Source: Bostrychus sinensis | Taxonomy: Eukaryota > Chordata > Actinopteri > Gobiiformes > Eleotridae | Direction: 5' to 3' | Length of the DNA stretch: 64,000 nucleotides | Assembly (NCBI GenBank): GCA_020698575.1 | Contig: CM036256.1 | Coordinates: forward strand, 20,041,908-20,105,907 | In this document: positions 10,551 through 23,000 of the stretch, one piece after another | Position numbering within the stretch: position 1 is the first letter of the stretch | How the letters are laid out: each line of letters opens with the position of its first letter | Position numbers and translations under genes: made by a program | Notes under the pieces: generated by a model | Told to the model about the DNA's origin: nothing | The model's input: the letters and a program-made list of their open reading frames with translations, nothing else | Databases searched by the model: none

Positions 10551-12274
10551 TAAGTACTGGAAAAGTACTGGTGCCCAGATAACTCCAGCAGTAGTTGGCC
10601 TAATATCTCAGTATTTTTTTAGCTTGTTAACCCACGGCGAATATTTTAAGTTGTGAAGACAGCAATTACAATTCCGGAAAAACAAGTCTGACGAAGAAAC
10701 AGTTTTGGCATGTCTTACTTTTACCGCATGCACCCACATTTTTTTGTATTTTTGTACAAATGTAATCCTGGGTGGAGAGATCAGATCTGCCATATTCTCA
10801 AAAGAACAAATAAAACATTCTTCCTTCATAACCTGCAGCTCCAAAACACTTCAGCTTTAATAGTAGACAATAAAAATGCACATCTTCCATTTGGATGTGG
10901 GGCATTTTCAAGGTCGTGACCCTTCCTCACAGTGACCCCAGTGCTGCAGATTACACTGGGGAGCAACAAACCTTGTAACACCACGACCTTTATTGTTGCC
11001 ACACACGTATCAATAGGGAGAATGTGCAAAGACACTATGCAAATGGCCGCTGTCATCTTTGTGTGTTATTTGTTATCATCACTTGAAGTCATTTTCTCTG
11101 AGTATATACATTTTTCCCAGTTGCACAGAGGCCTGAGGGAGTGTATGCTTAATAGCTGTGTTTGTCACCACCTCATTATTTTCACTAGCTTTGTTTGCTC
11201 TTTAATCACTGAAGATACCTTATAGTTAGACATTTATCTTTTCCTTGCTGTGAGAAAATATGTACAAAGCTTTGTTTGCATCAAATTTGTCATCCGATTT
11301 AGCACAGCTATTGCAGAACATTTAAAAAGGCTTTTGGGGGAAAGTATTGAGTGAGACTTGCTCCAGTGAATATTTCAGCCTAGAGGAACTCTTTGAAGTA
11401 ATGGTCTGCTAAGTAACTTCTCCGCATCAGGTTCGATAAATTTCTCCACACACCTTTACCTACTGAAATGATTTTTTTAAAAACTTTCTTCACAGCCTTA
11501 TTTAAAAGATTTCCCATTCTATACTTTTGCAAAACAAGGAAATATTTGACTTTTAAAGAAAGCATGTCCAAAATAAATTCCCAGATTTTCCTTGCAGTCT
11601 AATGGGTTATTTGTCATCTGCAGAGTAAAGGATTTTTAAAAGTCAAGCTAGCACCGACTCCCACCCTATCCTTCCTTTCACCCTCCCTCTCTTTCCCACT
11701 ACCCCCTTGACACTCGCAATGGGAGATCGATAGGCTATTGATCAACTCTCTCTATCGCCAACCCACCAGACTAATCACCTTAACACCAGCACCACTCTTT
11801 CTCTCCATCTTCCTCCATCCTTCTCCTCTATTCCCTGTTGCTCCCCATTCACCCCATTGCTCTCTGCCGTGCACTTTCCCACATTTGAATTGCCATTAAC
11901 ACAAATTTAAATTAAACACTCATTGTCCTCTTCTATCCAATAACTTAGCAGAATCTATGCGGGCCGTTTACAAAAGCATATTCACCATTGGTTTCTTCTA
12001 TCCAGGGTTCGTTTCTTTTGCTCGCCTCCATCTTTCTCTGTCCGTCTTTGTTCCAGGGCAAAATCAATGGAGTGTATGAAAGCAGCATATTTCTCCAGCT
12101 CCCAATGAAGGAGACCTGAGGGAAAAACAGAGCCAACATGGAGGGCGAAGTTTAGACTAAACTGGGCATTTCTAATGCTGTTTCAAAAAAGTCTTAGTGG
12201 TGTGTATAAAGGCAAACTAGGGTGGTAATAGTAGATTGTAGTTTTATTCATAGAAGTGTAGGGCAAGGTATACA

Positions 12275-12490
12275 TTATTGTCCCTGTGTGGAAATTTGTT
12301 CTCTGTATTTGACCCATTCTTCTATGCCGCTAAGGCAAGGTGTCAGGAGTAGGGACCCTTCTCCAGATCTGAGGCAGGATGCTGGTACCTATGGTGTATT
12401 AACCTATAGTACATGTTTTAGGTTGATGGGGGAAACCAACCCAGAAACAGGGGAGGATATGCAAACTCCACCCATTCACAACCGAAGTAT
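12275..12490 (+). repeat. Degenerate copy of a dispersed teleost repeat (copy 1)
   Basis: Shares ordered blocks with 51221-51580: TATTTGACCCAT, GTCAGGAG, CCCTTCTCCAGATCT, TTGATGGGGGAAACC and ATGCAAACTCCAC. This copy is shorter and more diverged. I know the motif as a common fish interspersed repeat but cannot assign its superfamily. Confidence 0.7.
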
Positions 12491-12570
12491 TACAATATTT
12501 TGCTTCCTGAATGCACACACACACAGTGCAAATGCTCAAAACCTTGCTTTTTATTCACATGCCAGGAGAT

Positions 12571-12825
12571 CAGAGGTAGAAAGTAACTAGATGCATTTAG
12601 TCAAGTAATATTTGGTCGATAATACTTTCTGTCTATGATTTTGTTTAAGTTTAAAATATACCTTTTCCTTAGTATATTTTCTTTTTTTCATAATAATTAA
12701 AGTTTGAAGACCTCATAGCAAAGCACACTCACCTTGCAATCAGATGGTCCTGGGTGGTGGGGTTAGTAGTAGTAGTCCAGTACTTTTTCTTGAGTTTTGA
12801 GTACTTCTTCCACCACTGCAAGTGA
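12571..12825. repeat. MITE-like relic with AAGTA-rich inverted ends
   Basis: The left part AGAGGTAGAAAGTAACTAGA and the right part GAGTACTTCTTCCACCACTG resemble the two inverted ends of a very common teleost miniature element. The interior is rearranged. A related right end is visible near 48980-49025. Confidence 0.4.
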
Positions 12826-14465
12826 TCAAAAGATATAATCAATACAATTTCCACTGAAAAATTAAGTAGGTAAAACAATAAAAAAAGACTAAGAAAAATA
12901 GTTTAAGACTGTAACTTTACTAATGAAAGAAAGAAATTAGAGAAAAGGAAAGCAATCTCTGCTGTTGATCAGTGAAAATTAAGATGCCATGTCATGTCAT
13001 GTTTTCATTACTTGACACCTTTTAAATAAAATACTTCCCGTAAGCCCAAAAATGAGTTTTTGGATAGCTGTAACAATAGGGCGGTGCAATACCAAGACAA
13101 ACAGCCCTCACATATGCACACACAGCTTGCAGGAGAATTGATTGACTATTCTGTCTCAATACATCTCTCCTTCTGTTACTTAGCAACCTGAGCCTGAGAG
13201 AATATGGACCTGAAGAAGTTGGACCACTCTGCATTTTCACTTGATAAAGAGATATGATTAATGGAAATGTCACCTGTATCTGTGTGGTGTGAAACCAAGC
13301 CAGGAATAACAAAGAAACACCAGAACCGAGACCCGGGTCAAAATGCTTTTACATCACTCAATTCTTTCTTTGTAAAACAACTATAAGTAAATTATCAATA
13401 AATCAAAGTACTTCTGATCAAAAATGAATCGGAAGTCTGTTTAAGCATTCTTCTTCAAATGCCCAGAAGTGCTTATTACACTGCTGACAATGGTCTATTA
13501 AGCCTATGTGCAGCAGGGGTCTATGACAAATCTGAGTAAATAAAATGTTTTCTTTAGCCTCTTAACATGGAATACTTATTAGTAATACCAATTTAATCCA
13601 ATTCTTTCGTAAATGGCATTTTATATTTTTCCACTTGGCATGCATCTAATTTAATGATATGTCAACAAATAATGTAAAATTCTGATGATTCTTCCCCAAG
13701 TTGGAAAATATAATGTACCTTATAAGCCCAAACGGCATAGGTTTTTTGACTAAAATTGAATGGACCTCACTTTCACATTGACAGCACTGCAACAGCATTT
13801 TAGGTTTACTTAACAGGGAAACAAGTTTAATAGATTACCTCTCTATCTATCTAATGAGTAAAATAAGTATAAGAATAAGAGTTTAAAGCTAAAGCCTATA
13901 TTATAATGTATAATGTCTGGTCTTGACCAATATTTAATTAGACAAGACCACACTGTTCTTGTCTTATCTTTTGTAATAATATCACATTAAGATTATATTA
14001 TACAATATAAATTATATATATTAATATTAATATATATTAAATATTTTGCCCAGACAATTAATTGTTAAAAAGTAATCTAGGATCAAATCATCTTTGGTTT
14101 AAGTGTTGATTTACACTTTGATTTAACATTTTCAGTCCAGGCCTCATTATTGTCATCTTTGTCAGTAAAAGACAAAAACAAGCTCAAATCAATATATTTA
14201 AGTTTCCCATCTGCCTTTGCTTTTACCACCATTTGTCAAACATGCAAGGACTCCAATGCGCGCGGTTAACGCACTTACTCACTCAAGCGCTAATGACGCA
14301 CGCAACGTACTTCAGCATGAAACTTTGTGCCACCTCCTGTCTGTCGCCCCATTCACAACAGTCTTTTTCTCTGTTTCTACAGATGTATGTATTTATAGTC
14401 ATTTTTAAGTGAATCAGGGAGACTCCAGTCTGTAAGTCTAGTTGCCCAAACATGAACTTAAAGGC

Positions 14466-14520
14466 CAGAAGAAGAAGAAGAAGAAGAAGAAGAAAAAAAA
14501 AAAAAAAAAAAAAAAAAAAA
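14466..14520. repeat. (GAA)n plus poly-A tract
   Basis: About nine GAA units followed by about 27 A residues; a polypurine microsatellite. Confidence 0.95.
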
Positions 14521-14766
14521 CTTGACGGATAAAAGTTATCTTCATGGACAAAAAAGAAGATCCGTAAAATATCAGTTAATGACAAGGCCTATGTGTACAG
14601 GCAGGTCTAATATGGAGAAAAATTGGTTTGAAGACGCTTATTTCAAACGTTGCCTATTAAAACACCACGAGCCACAGGTCAGACCTAACTGTCAACATGA
14701 GCTCACACAAAGACCATGTGCGTGTGCGCGAGGTAGGAAACAACATCGAGTCACGTGATTTAAACT

Positions 14767-14787
14767 ATTGATAATCAATATATCGAT
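14767..14787. promoter_or_regulatory. Candidate triple ONECUT/CUT binding cluster
   Basis: Three hexamers lie within 21 bp: ATTGAT (14767-14772), ATCAAT (14774-14779) and ATCGAT (14782-14787). ONECUT proteins favour ATTGAT/ATCAAT cores and related CUT proteins bind ATCRAT. The cluster is about 2.25 kb upstream of the onecut3 start, so autoregulation is a reasonable guess. No conservation evidence is available. Confidence 0.35.
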
Positions 14788-15222
14788 CTTAGATACATTT
14801 CTGAACAGCTTAACAATGACGCGTTATGCGCAAAACGGTGCTCTGCTAAATAGAAAATTAACGCATATCTTTTACAATTGTTCTCGTGCTATTGTTGGTT
14901 AATAAATTTAATTGTAGCCTATTTTACACACATTAAACAATATGATAAAATATGTATATGAAATTAGTCGAATCGACTAAGAAAAAAATACAGTAGCCAT
15001 AACATAAAGTCAAGCATCTTTCTTTCAAATCTTTTCAATTTCAATAGGCTATTACAAAATGTTTCCCGTTTTCTTTTAAAATGTATGCTTATATTACCTG
15101 AATATAACCATAAATTATTTTCAGGTAATATTGCAATTTAGCCACGAAAACGCATGCAATAATTATAACCATGTTAAACGCCCACCATGCTGTGTGTAAT
15201 AAAAATAATAAAGGTAATAAAG

Positions 15223-15290
15223 GTAGATCTCCTGGCCTTGATGATTTTAAAAGTAGCTCACGAGCTGAGAAAGGTTGAGCACTCCTGGCA
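15223..15290 (-). repeat. Fragment of a dispersed repeat shared with 3028-3105
   Basis: Contains GTAGATCTCCTGG, AGTAGCTCACGAGC and AGGTTGAGCACTCC. This resembles a fish repeat with a GTAGATCGCGG and GGTTGAGAACCACTG type signature, whose other fragment lies left of the 3.4 kb element. Confidence 0.4.
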
Positions 15291-15694
15291 TACAGCCTTA
15301 AATTTTACTGATCTGTAAAAATTTAAGTTTTAAGAAGGCCTCCAGAAAACACAACAGGCCCGTCCATGTCCTGTTCAAAATATGGGGCATTCTGCCAGTG
15401 TCAGGAAAAAGATACACACTTTATTGATGGTTGTATTATGACACCGTTCCACACGCGGAGTTCACCACATCAGTGAACGGATCCATATTTTTGAAGACGT
15501 ATCCTAACAACAACAGTCCCCCAGTATTTCATATTCCGTACTGAAGCCGACAGAGTGGGCAGAGTGAGTCTTCAGGCGAAGATGTCTGCAGCAGGCCCGA
15601 ACCTGCAGCTGTCAGCCTACAATAATGACCACAAATAGCCTACAAGATTATTTAGTTGCAACATATAGTTTTTTTTTAAACACTCCGCTTTAAA

Positions 15695-15731
<37 letters not shown>

Positions 15732-15753
15732 TATTATTATTATTATTATTATT
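15695..15753. repeat. (ATT)n microsatellite
   Basis: Nearly uninterrupted ATT units for about 59 bp with one phase slip near 15730. Confidence 0.95.
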
Positions 15754-16008
15754 GCTTTTGTTGCGGTAGGCTATTTTTTCTCTCTAATCAGTTATTATGA
15801 AAGACAAACTGATTTAAACGAACAAACAAACGACTAAATCCAAAACTTACTTGCTATGGCCCTATACGCCTATAATATGCTATTTATCAAATGTTTTGGG
15901 AGTGCATATACATTGGAAATATCCATGATCCCAGGACTATGGCTGTTAGGCCCATGTCGGCTTAAAGTCAGAAGTAGCCTAGTCAAAATAGCTGTAACTA
16001 TCCTCAAT

Positions 16009-16052
16009 TATATATATATATATATATATAAAAAAATAAAAAAAAAAAAAAA
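16009..16052. repeat. (TA)n plus A-rich tract
   Basis: About 11 TA units followed by an A-rich run. Confidence 0.9.
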
Positions 16053-16699
16053 TGCATGTTCCAGAAAAGTGCCTGAGGTCGCAGTGTAAACTATCATAGA
16101 CTTTGGAGAACTTAATGCAGAGCCCTCATTGGTCCTGATGCAAGCCCGGGATCCTAACTTTGTGACCTGCCTCATCCCTCGCGCCCAGCCCCCCCGGCAC
16201 GCGCCATGTCATTAATCTCTGTCACTCAATACTTCGATCAGGTTTATCACTAAGCGCATAAATGCAAAACCATACAGTCCGTGGGAAAACAAAGTTTAGA
16301 TAAAGCACTTCACAGCTCGGACCCTGATAGACGCAGTATTTCAGTGAATCTCTGACTGACTTCATTTGACCGTCAAATGTCAGAATGGGTCGCCTAGAAA
16401 CAATTAAGGCAGAACACAGAGCAGGGCAGGACGGCGTTCAACAAACTATTATTGAAATGTTAGTAGCAGCTCAGACATTTCAAGTAGGCTAATATATTTA
16501 TTTAGGTACGCAATCGAAAACTGATTTTAGACCATTTTATCAAACTCAAGATGTTAAGGGGAAAGTATTCTGAAATGCAAAACGCCTGCCCAATTTCTAA
16601 AACACTAAACACACACAGTGCCAGCTTTAAAAACAAGTATTTCAAATTTCATCATCATTACATTTCCTTAAATCCTGGTTGGACAAACGCTATGCTCGT

Positions 16700-17033
16700 A
16701 CCCGCTCCATATTTTAAATACATGAATGCGCGCCCCCATCTCTCTGCCACGCGCTCCATCAGCTCATAGAGGAAGGGCTGTTGGAGCAGAGATGAGACCC
16801 AACCCTGGAGAGACCACGTCCACATGAAAGCGTAGCGCGGCGGACAGCGGACAAAGCGCGCGGAAACAGTTTGGAGCCAAAGGGATAGAGTGAATTCGGA
16901 TTGATCCAGGGTCCTGTGATCGATGGATTGGCGCCAAACCCGCGTGGTGGTTTTGGGCTAAATAAGCAAAAGCACGAGGAGAGACCGGGGAGCGGGCGGG
17001 GAGGCCAGGGCTTACAAGTAGATGCTCTCCGCG
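16700..17033 (+). promoter_or_regulatory. onecut3 5' flank / 5' UTR and candidate core promoter
   Basis: GC content rises sharply here. A TATA-like TATTTTAAATA lies at 16710-16720 and an ATCGAT hexamer at 16919-16924. An in-frame TAG (17019-17021) sits directly before an upstream ATG (17022). The transcription start cannot be placed from sequence alone. Confidence 0.4.
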
Positions 17034-20000
17034 ATGGAGCTCACTATGGACAGCCTTCACCCGCAGCAGACGGGGGACCTCATGAGTTCCTCGCACTCGC
17101 GACCCTCGCCGCCTCCTCGCAGCCTGGTGTCCCACAGTGCGCGCTCTTCGGCCATGGTGTCTGGGATGGCTTCGCTGTTGGATGCTGGGGGTTCCGGCAG
17201 CGACTACAGGACTGACCCCTCCGCGCTGCCCGCACATATCCATGGCCCGTCGATCAGCATGTGCGACTCGGGCATGAGCCTGAGCAACACGTACACGACA
17301 CTGACCCCACTACAGCACCTGCCCCCTATCTCCACGGTGTCCGAGAAGTTTCACCACCCGCACCACCATCATCACCAACGGCTGTCCAGCAACGTGAGCG
17401 GGAGCTTTACACTGATGCGGGATGACCACAGAGGACTGGCTTCGATGGGTAACCTCTACAGCCACTACCCCAAAGACATGTCCGGCATGGGCCACAGCTC
17501 GTTGTCGCCTCTGTCCAGCGGCTTGGGCTCTTTGCACAACACCCAGCAGCCACTCTCGGCTTACGGGCCGAGCACGCATCTTTCCTCGGACGCCAAGATG
17601 CTTTCCCCGAGCTTCGAGTCCCACGCGTCTTTGCTCTCCCGAAGTGACCAAGAGCACCTGGCCAGGAGTTTAGGTGGCCATAGCCACGGCATGATTTCCA
17701 ACTTGAATAGCATGCACCATCATCCGCACAGCCACCTCCACTCGCAGTCTAACGGCGCCGTGATGGAGAGGCACCACCACACGCACGGAGGCGGGCAGGG
17801 GACAGCCGGGTCGGGGATTCAAGCGGATGAGATCAATACAAAGGAAGTAGCGCAGCGGATAACGGCCGAGCTAAAAAGGTACTCCATACCACAGGCCATT
17901 TTCGCGCAAAGGATCCTGAGCCGCTCACAGGGGACACTCTCAGATCTGCTGCGGAACCCCAAACCTTGGAGTAAACTCAAGTCCGGCAGAGAGACCTTCA
18001 GAAGAATGTGGAAGTGGCTGCAGGAGCCTGAGTTTCAAAGAATGTCTGCGCTCCGTTTGGCAGGTAAGACTTATTAAAGACAGTATTTTGTTCATTTGTA
18101 TCAATGTAAAGAACTGTACAGTACACAAACTGGGCCCGTCTTTAATGTCAAAATCTTAGATACATTTCGCTAAATAAGAAAACAAGGGAGCAACTCCTTA
18201 TGGTGTTGATCCAATAATGAATAGTGCCTTTTGTTTTCAATCAAGTTTTTGACATTTAAATGAGTTTTACGCACAGTCAAAAAAAGAAGAAGGAGTGGTT
18301 AAAAATACTTCAGAGATGGCCCTTTGTGACCTCTGCTTCAGGGGGGGAAGGCTGTATTTACAAAAGACAAATTGGGTTCTGTTTCCCAAAAGACGAAACC
18401 AAACGTGTGCCTAGGTGTCTTCTTTTCACAGAAACGTGTGCGCGTAAAAGCTGACAATGAACTTCACAGAGGCCTCACAGTTTCAGCACCACGGACAGGT
18501 CGGCGCGCAGAGAACACAGCGCGGCCAAGCGCTGTAGAAATGAACAAGAACAGTGAGGGCCTGTCCCAACGGAGAAATAATGATTAAAATAAGGCTACCG
18601 TTGCAAGCTACTTTTGGGATTTTATTACTCTTTTTAGAAGTGGTGATTATGAGGATTCCAGAACATCTCAATATCGTAATAACGGGAGTGAAAGTGGAAT
18701 TCAGGCTTTTAAGTTAGGCTAAGTGTTTTATTATTAGTTTATTTTTTTTATTTCGGCTATGTGGACTAAACTGTAGGTCTATTTTTGAGCGACACACAAT
18801 AAATCGCCATTGATTTGCAATGAAAACAGTTTCCTTCCGCTCTCCTGACGTGCATTCTCGTACTTTCCCATTATAAACAGTAGTGGCCTTGGTGTGTGTT
18901 GTGTGTGTGGGGCTGTAGACAGGTTTCGCGCTAGAGAAGCGGGTGACCCCAGGCTGCCTAATCAATACGCCAGTTCCCACTCTCCCTTTTAAATGTGGCG
19001 CACGAGTCGATACTCGTATCGGGAGCTGAAAGACGCAATAACCACACGCGCACTCTGGCTTTTCATTTAGTAGCCTATAGTAAAAGCTCTAAATGTAGCA
19101 CATGCACGACTTATGTGCGCTTTTTAGGCAACAGGCTCTTCTAGTTTGAATTAGACGTAAAAACATGACCTCAAAGTGCAACAAGAGTGTAGATAGAGCG
19201 CGATTCTCAAGCATTATAATATGGTCTGTCTACAGCCACTACCCGAGTTCAACCAATGCGCCATGATGCCTGCTTATTTCAGAGCGTAACGCTGTATGAA
19301 CTGCTCCGATGAAATATTGATTGTAACTGGGACCAGTATAAACAAAAATAAAAAATAAAAACAAACATATAATAACAAAAAGAATAATAATAATAAAGGG
19401 AGATGAACTTATAGACAGATAAAGAGAAAGAGAGTTATAGAGTAAGGATTAATAGCTGAGGCTATGAGTGTCATTAATAGTGTAGCTGTGTCCTCTGAAT
19501 GTTTGCCTGGCTTTGCACATAGAGATCAATAAAACCGTTTCCCCTTCCCAACCCCCTTTGCTCTCCCCTCTCCTTCCTTATTTTTCTTTCCCTTCTCTCC
19601 CATCATTGGAGGATATGAAGTAATATCAAAAAATTTTAACTGGTTAACCTGGCAACATGTTGTTTTGGCTCCAGGAGAAGAATTGCAACACCAAACAAAA
19701 TCATGATGCTGATAGAGAGAGCGGCTGATTCATAAAGTCAAACAATGCATGCAGCCATTTTCCATCCTCTTCCCCGAGCCATCTTTTAATGCCCATCAAA
19801 CTTGCTTGCCCCATAAAAGATTCATACCAGTCTGCTATTTCTCATATTTTCTAAAGAACCCAAATAGGCAAAATCGCCATGTACAAAACTTCAGTCAGCC
19901 CTGCTTAAGTGCAAAAGCGAGAAAAGCAAAACTGACATGTGGAAAAAGGAGTTGGAAGAGCTGGGAGATGCCATTGATTGAGCGTAGGCAAGGTAGGTTT

Positions 20001-23000
20001 GGGCTTTGTGTGAACAGCCAGATAGAGGCAGGCTAGTGAAAGGATCAATATCTACCTTAATAATTGATAAGTCTAAGAGAGATGGAGGGAAGAGGGAAGG
20101 AAGCCAGAGGCAGAACGGGCTGGTGTGTTGGTGCTTGTAACAGCATCTCCTAGGTAAGCAAAGTCTGATCATGTGGTTAACGGTTGAGGACCACACACCC
20201 ATCTCACAGTATTAAGCCCACAGAGCTGGGTGTGTTAGCGGTTTGGAAGAACGCTGTTTACACCCCAAACATCCACAGAAACATCAATAACAGACAACAG
20301 ACAGCCACAGGGAAGGTGTAGACTACCCAGTAGCAGCAGCAAAACCTACATCAGAACATATTTATGAGGTTCAAAAAGAAGCCCCACTCATAATTCACAA
20401 GAATGGAAAAGCCTGGGCTGAGAATGTGAAGTACAGATGAATTTTATATACTTGCACCTTTATAAACACTTAAAAGATGACTGCGTACAACAAAACACAA
20501 AAGTATGTTGAATACAGTTTTGAGCAGCTCCACATAAATGACAACACAAAGAAGCCCATTTATTTCAGTGGCATATTCACAACTATATCTTCTTTTTTTA
20601 TTAGACAATGCCTATCCTGTCTTCAAGAACATTTTATGGCAGTACATCATCAAAATTAAGTGACAAGAAAAGGATCCTTTTACTACCTATTTTACCAAAA
20701 TTGTCATACAATTTTTGGTCTAAAACTGCTGTCTACAGTTGACAGAGCACAGATCATGCCATTCTATCGAGTAGTTGTAATGAGTGCTTTCTGCTCATGT
20801 CAGCGAATCCTCAAAGCAATCCAAGGCTGTGATGTCATTTGATTTTAGAGGTTGCTATGCTTTATGGGGTTTGTAATGCATCTTTATAGAGACATGCGGG
20901 CATCTGAGTGCGCGTGTGTGCGCTCACATGCACACGTGTGACTTATAGAGTGTGTCTGCACTATACATTGTTCTGGCTTATCTGACTCGCTCTGAATCGG
21001 TATTGATTTCCTCTCTCCTGGTCTCCTTCGCTCTCTCCTTCTCTCTTTCCTTCCTCCCCCTTTTCTTCCATCGTTCACTCATGGCATTGCACCAGCATCA
21101 GCAAAGCACAACCACTGCCTCCTACCCTTATTTCATCTCCGCTTCTGCCTCTCATTGAAACAGAACTAATGTGGCACAGTCCACTTTTGGCACACAGCTC
21201 GGAGATGTTTTGACACGTAGTATGAATGACAGTAAATATGTCATGTTCAAAAGGAACCTGGAGACTTTTGCTATAAAGCAAACGAGGAGCAGCTTTTAAT
21301 AACCTTACAATGTGCCAAACACATCTTTAAGAAATGTTACATTTAATGACTGAGTGATCTGGCCATGTTCCCTTGAGATCTATTACCATATATAACAGAT
21401 GACAAGCAGAAGAACAAGTACTGGATGAAGGTAGTTTTTTATAAAAGCCTGTAAAAATGTACTTTTTGCTTACTTTTTTTATATGTAAACCGATTTTCCA
21501 CTGAACTAGTATAGAGTTCTAGTATGTGTGTGGTTTAATATTGCTTAAAATGTGAAATGTGTTTTGACTTATTCTACTGTTTTTAAATTGTCAAATCCTT
21601 TGCTCCTTAAACAACAGTAGCACAAATCTTTATGCACGTTTGTGAGTAAACTGCAGTATAAAGGGGAGCTTTTAGGGAGTGTAGGACTATTTTGAAGTTA
21701 GACAGGCGTCACAGACTTTATAGACTGAGCCACTATCTAATCGGTTGTAAAGCTGCCGCTCACTCGTCTCAACAAGACAAAACAAGCCCAACATTGACAA
21801 TTCAACGAAAGCTTTCAAATAATCCAATGCTGATCAATGGGAAGTATTTTAAAGGGAAGGTACAGTTGCATACGTATCCACTGTGCACACTAAAACAACG
21901 CAGGATGGGTGGAGTGATTTAGTAGTTTTTTTACTTCCCCCAGCAATGAATAGGCCTATAATATGATCAATACAGTCAATGAGCATACATCTTGGGAGAG
22001 GTGTGACACAGAGTGATTGACACAAACTGTTTCTCGCCTGCAGTAGTCCGTCCAGGGCGCGAGAGGGCCCGTCTCACCGCACACAAAGCCCGATCTCAGC
22101 TGTCTGTCCAGGCGTCGGCTAGCAGCAGCACGGTGCGGTTAGTTCACCGTCTGCCCCTCATACACTTCCCACCACCACATGACCCCTCCACATCCATCCA
22201 CACTGTAAAGATATGTTTATAATATGTTTGTTGTTCATGTCTCCTATCACTTTCTAGTTAATTACTGTAGCAACCACAGTCACAGTATGGACTATATGGA
22301 TCACTTCTTGGGCATTTTACTGAGGATAGATGGCCTTTGAGAATCTCATATTAACTACTTATTCAGGGCTTTACAAAACAAAGACAGTATTTACAGAAGT
22401 CAGTCAGGGCTAGAAATCACTAAATATATACTATATTTTAAACCAATTCAATAGAATTTCTCACAGACAAGGTTACACTATTACTTTCATTTGGCTAGTG
22501 GTGTAGTATCTTTACTGTTAGCTGCATAATTGGTTGTAAAATGACTTCACTGTGGTCTCTGAGTCTTAAAATTAGTTTTGATATGAACTTAGCACTTAGC
22601 ATAGTTTCTAAATTATTATTTATTAATTATTATAGTTTCTGTTAATGTTAATTTGTACTAAATATATAAAATGTCACACATGCTGAAATCCCAGCCTATC
22701 AAAATATATGCCCTACATACAATTTACATTTTTTTTTGCATTTTGTACTTTTAAACCCATGGCCCTGTAGGATATATAACTAAGCACTAAGCATCTTCAT
22801 AGCACTATGCTGACTCACTTCAGACAATAAGAGGGGGAAGCAGAAACAATAAGCACTTAAGTGATAGAGTAGAGCTGCTCTTAGAAAAGGCACAAATGCA
22901 TTTTAACATGCTGCATGGCTGGGAAGTTAATCACTGAATGTGTGTAAGGTTGAATGGAGCCAAGCGGCAGTTTGTTGATACCTTTAGCATTGAGACTGTA

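Larger units (their letters stand above)
9364..16763. other. Intergenic region between the Tc1-like element and onecut3
   Basis: AT-rich, with no supported coding gene. It contains a SINE (10383-10550), a dispersed fish repeat (12275-12490), a MITE-like relic (about 12571-12825), polypurine (14466-14520), ATT (15695-15753) and TA (16009-16030) tracts, and a cluster of ONECUT-type hexamers (14767-14787). The part from about 16080 is richer in GC and probably promoter-proximal to onecut3. Confidence 0.6.

Noticed and set aside
16764..17243. 159-residue minus-strand frame over onecut3 exon 1
   Set aside because: Antisense shadow of the GC-rich onecut3 exon; Arg/His-rich with no family resemblance.
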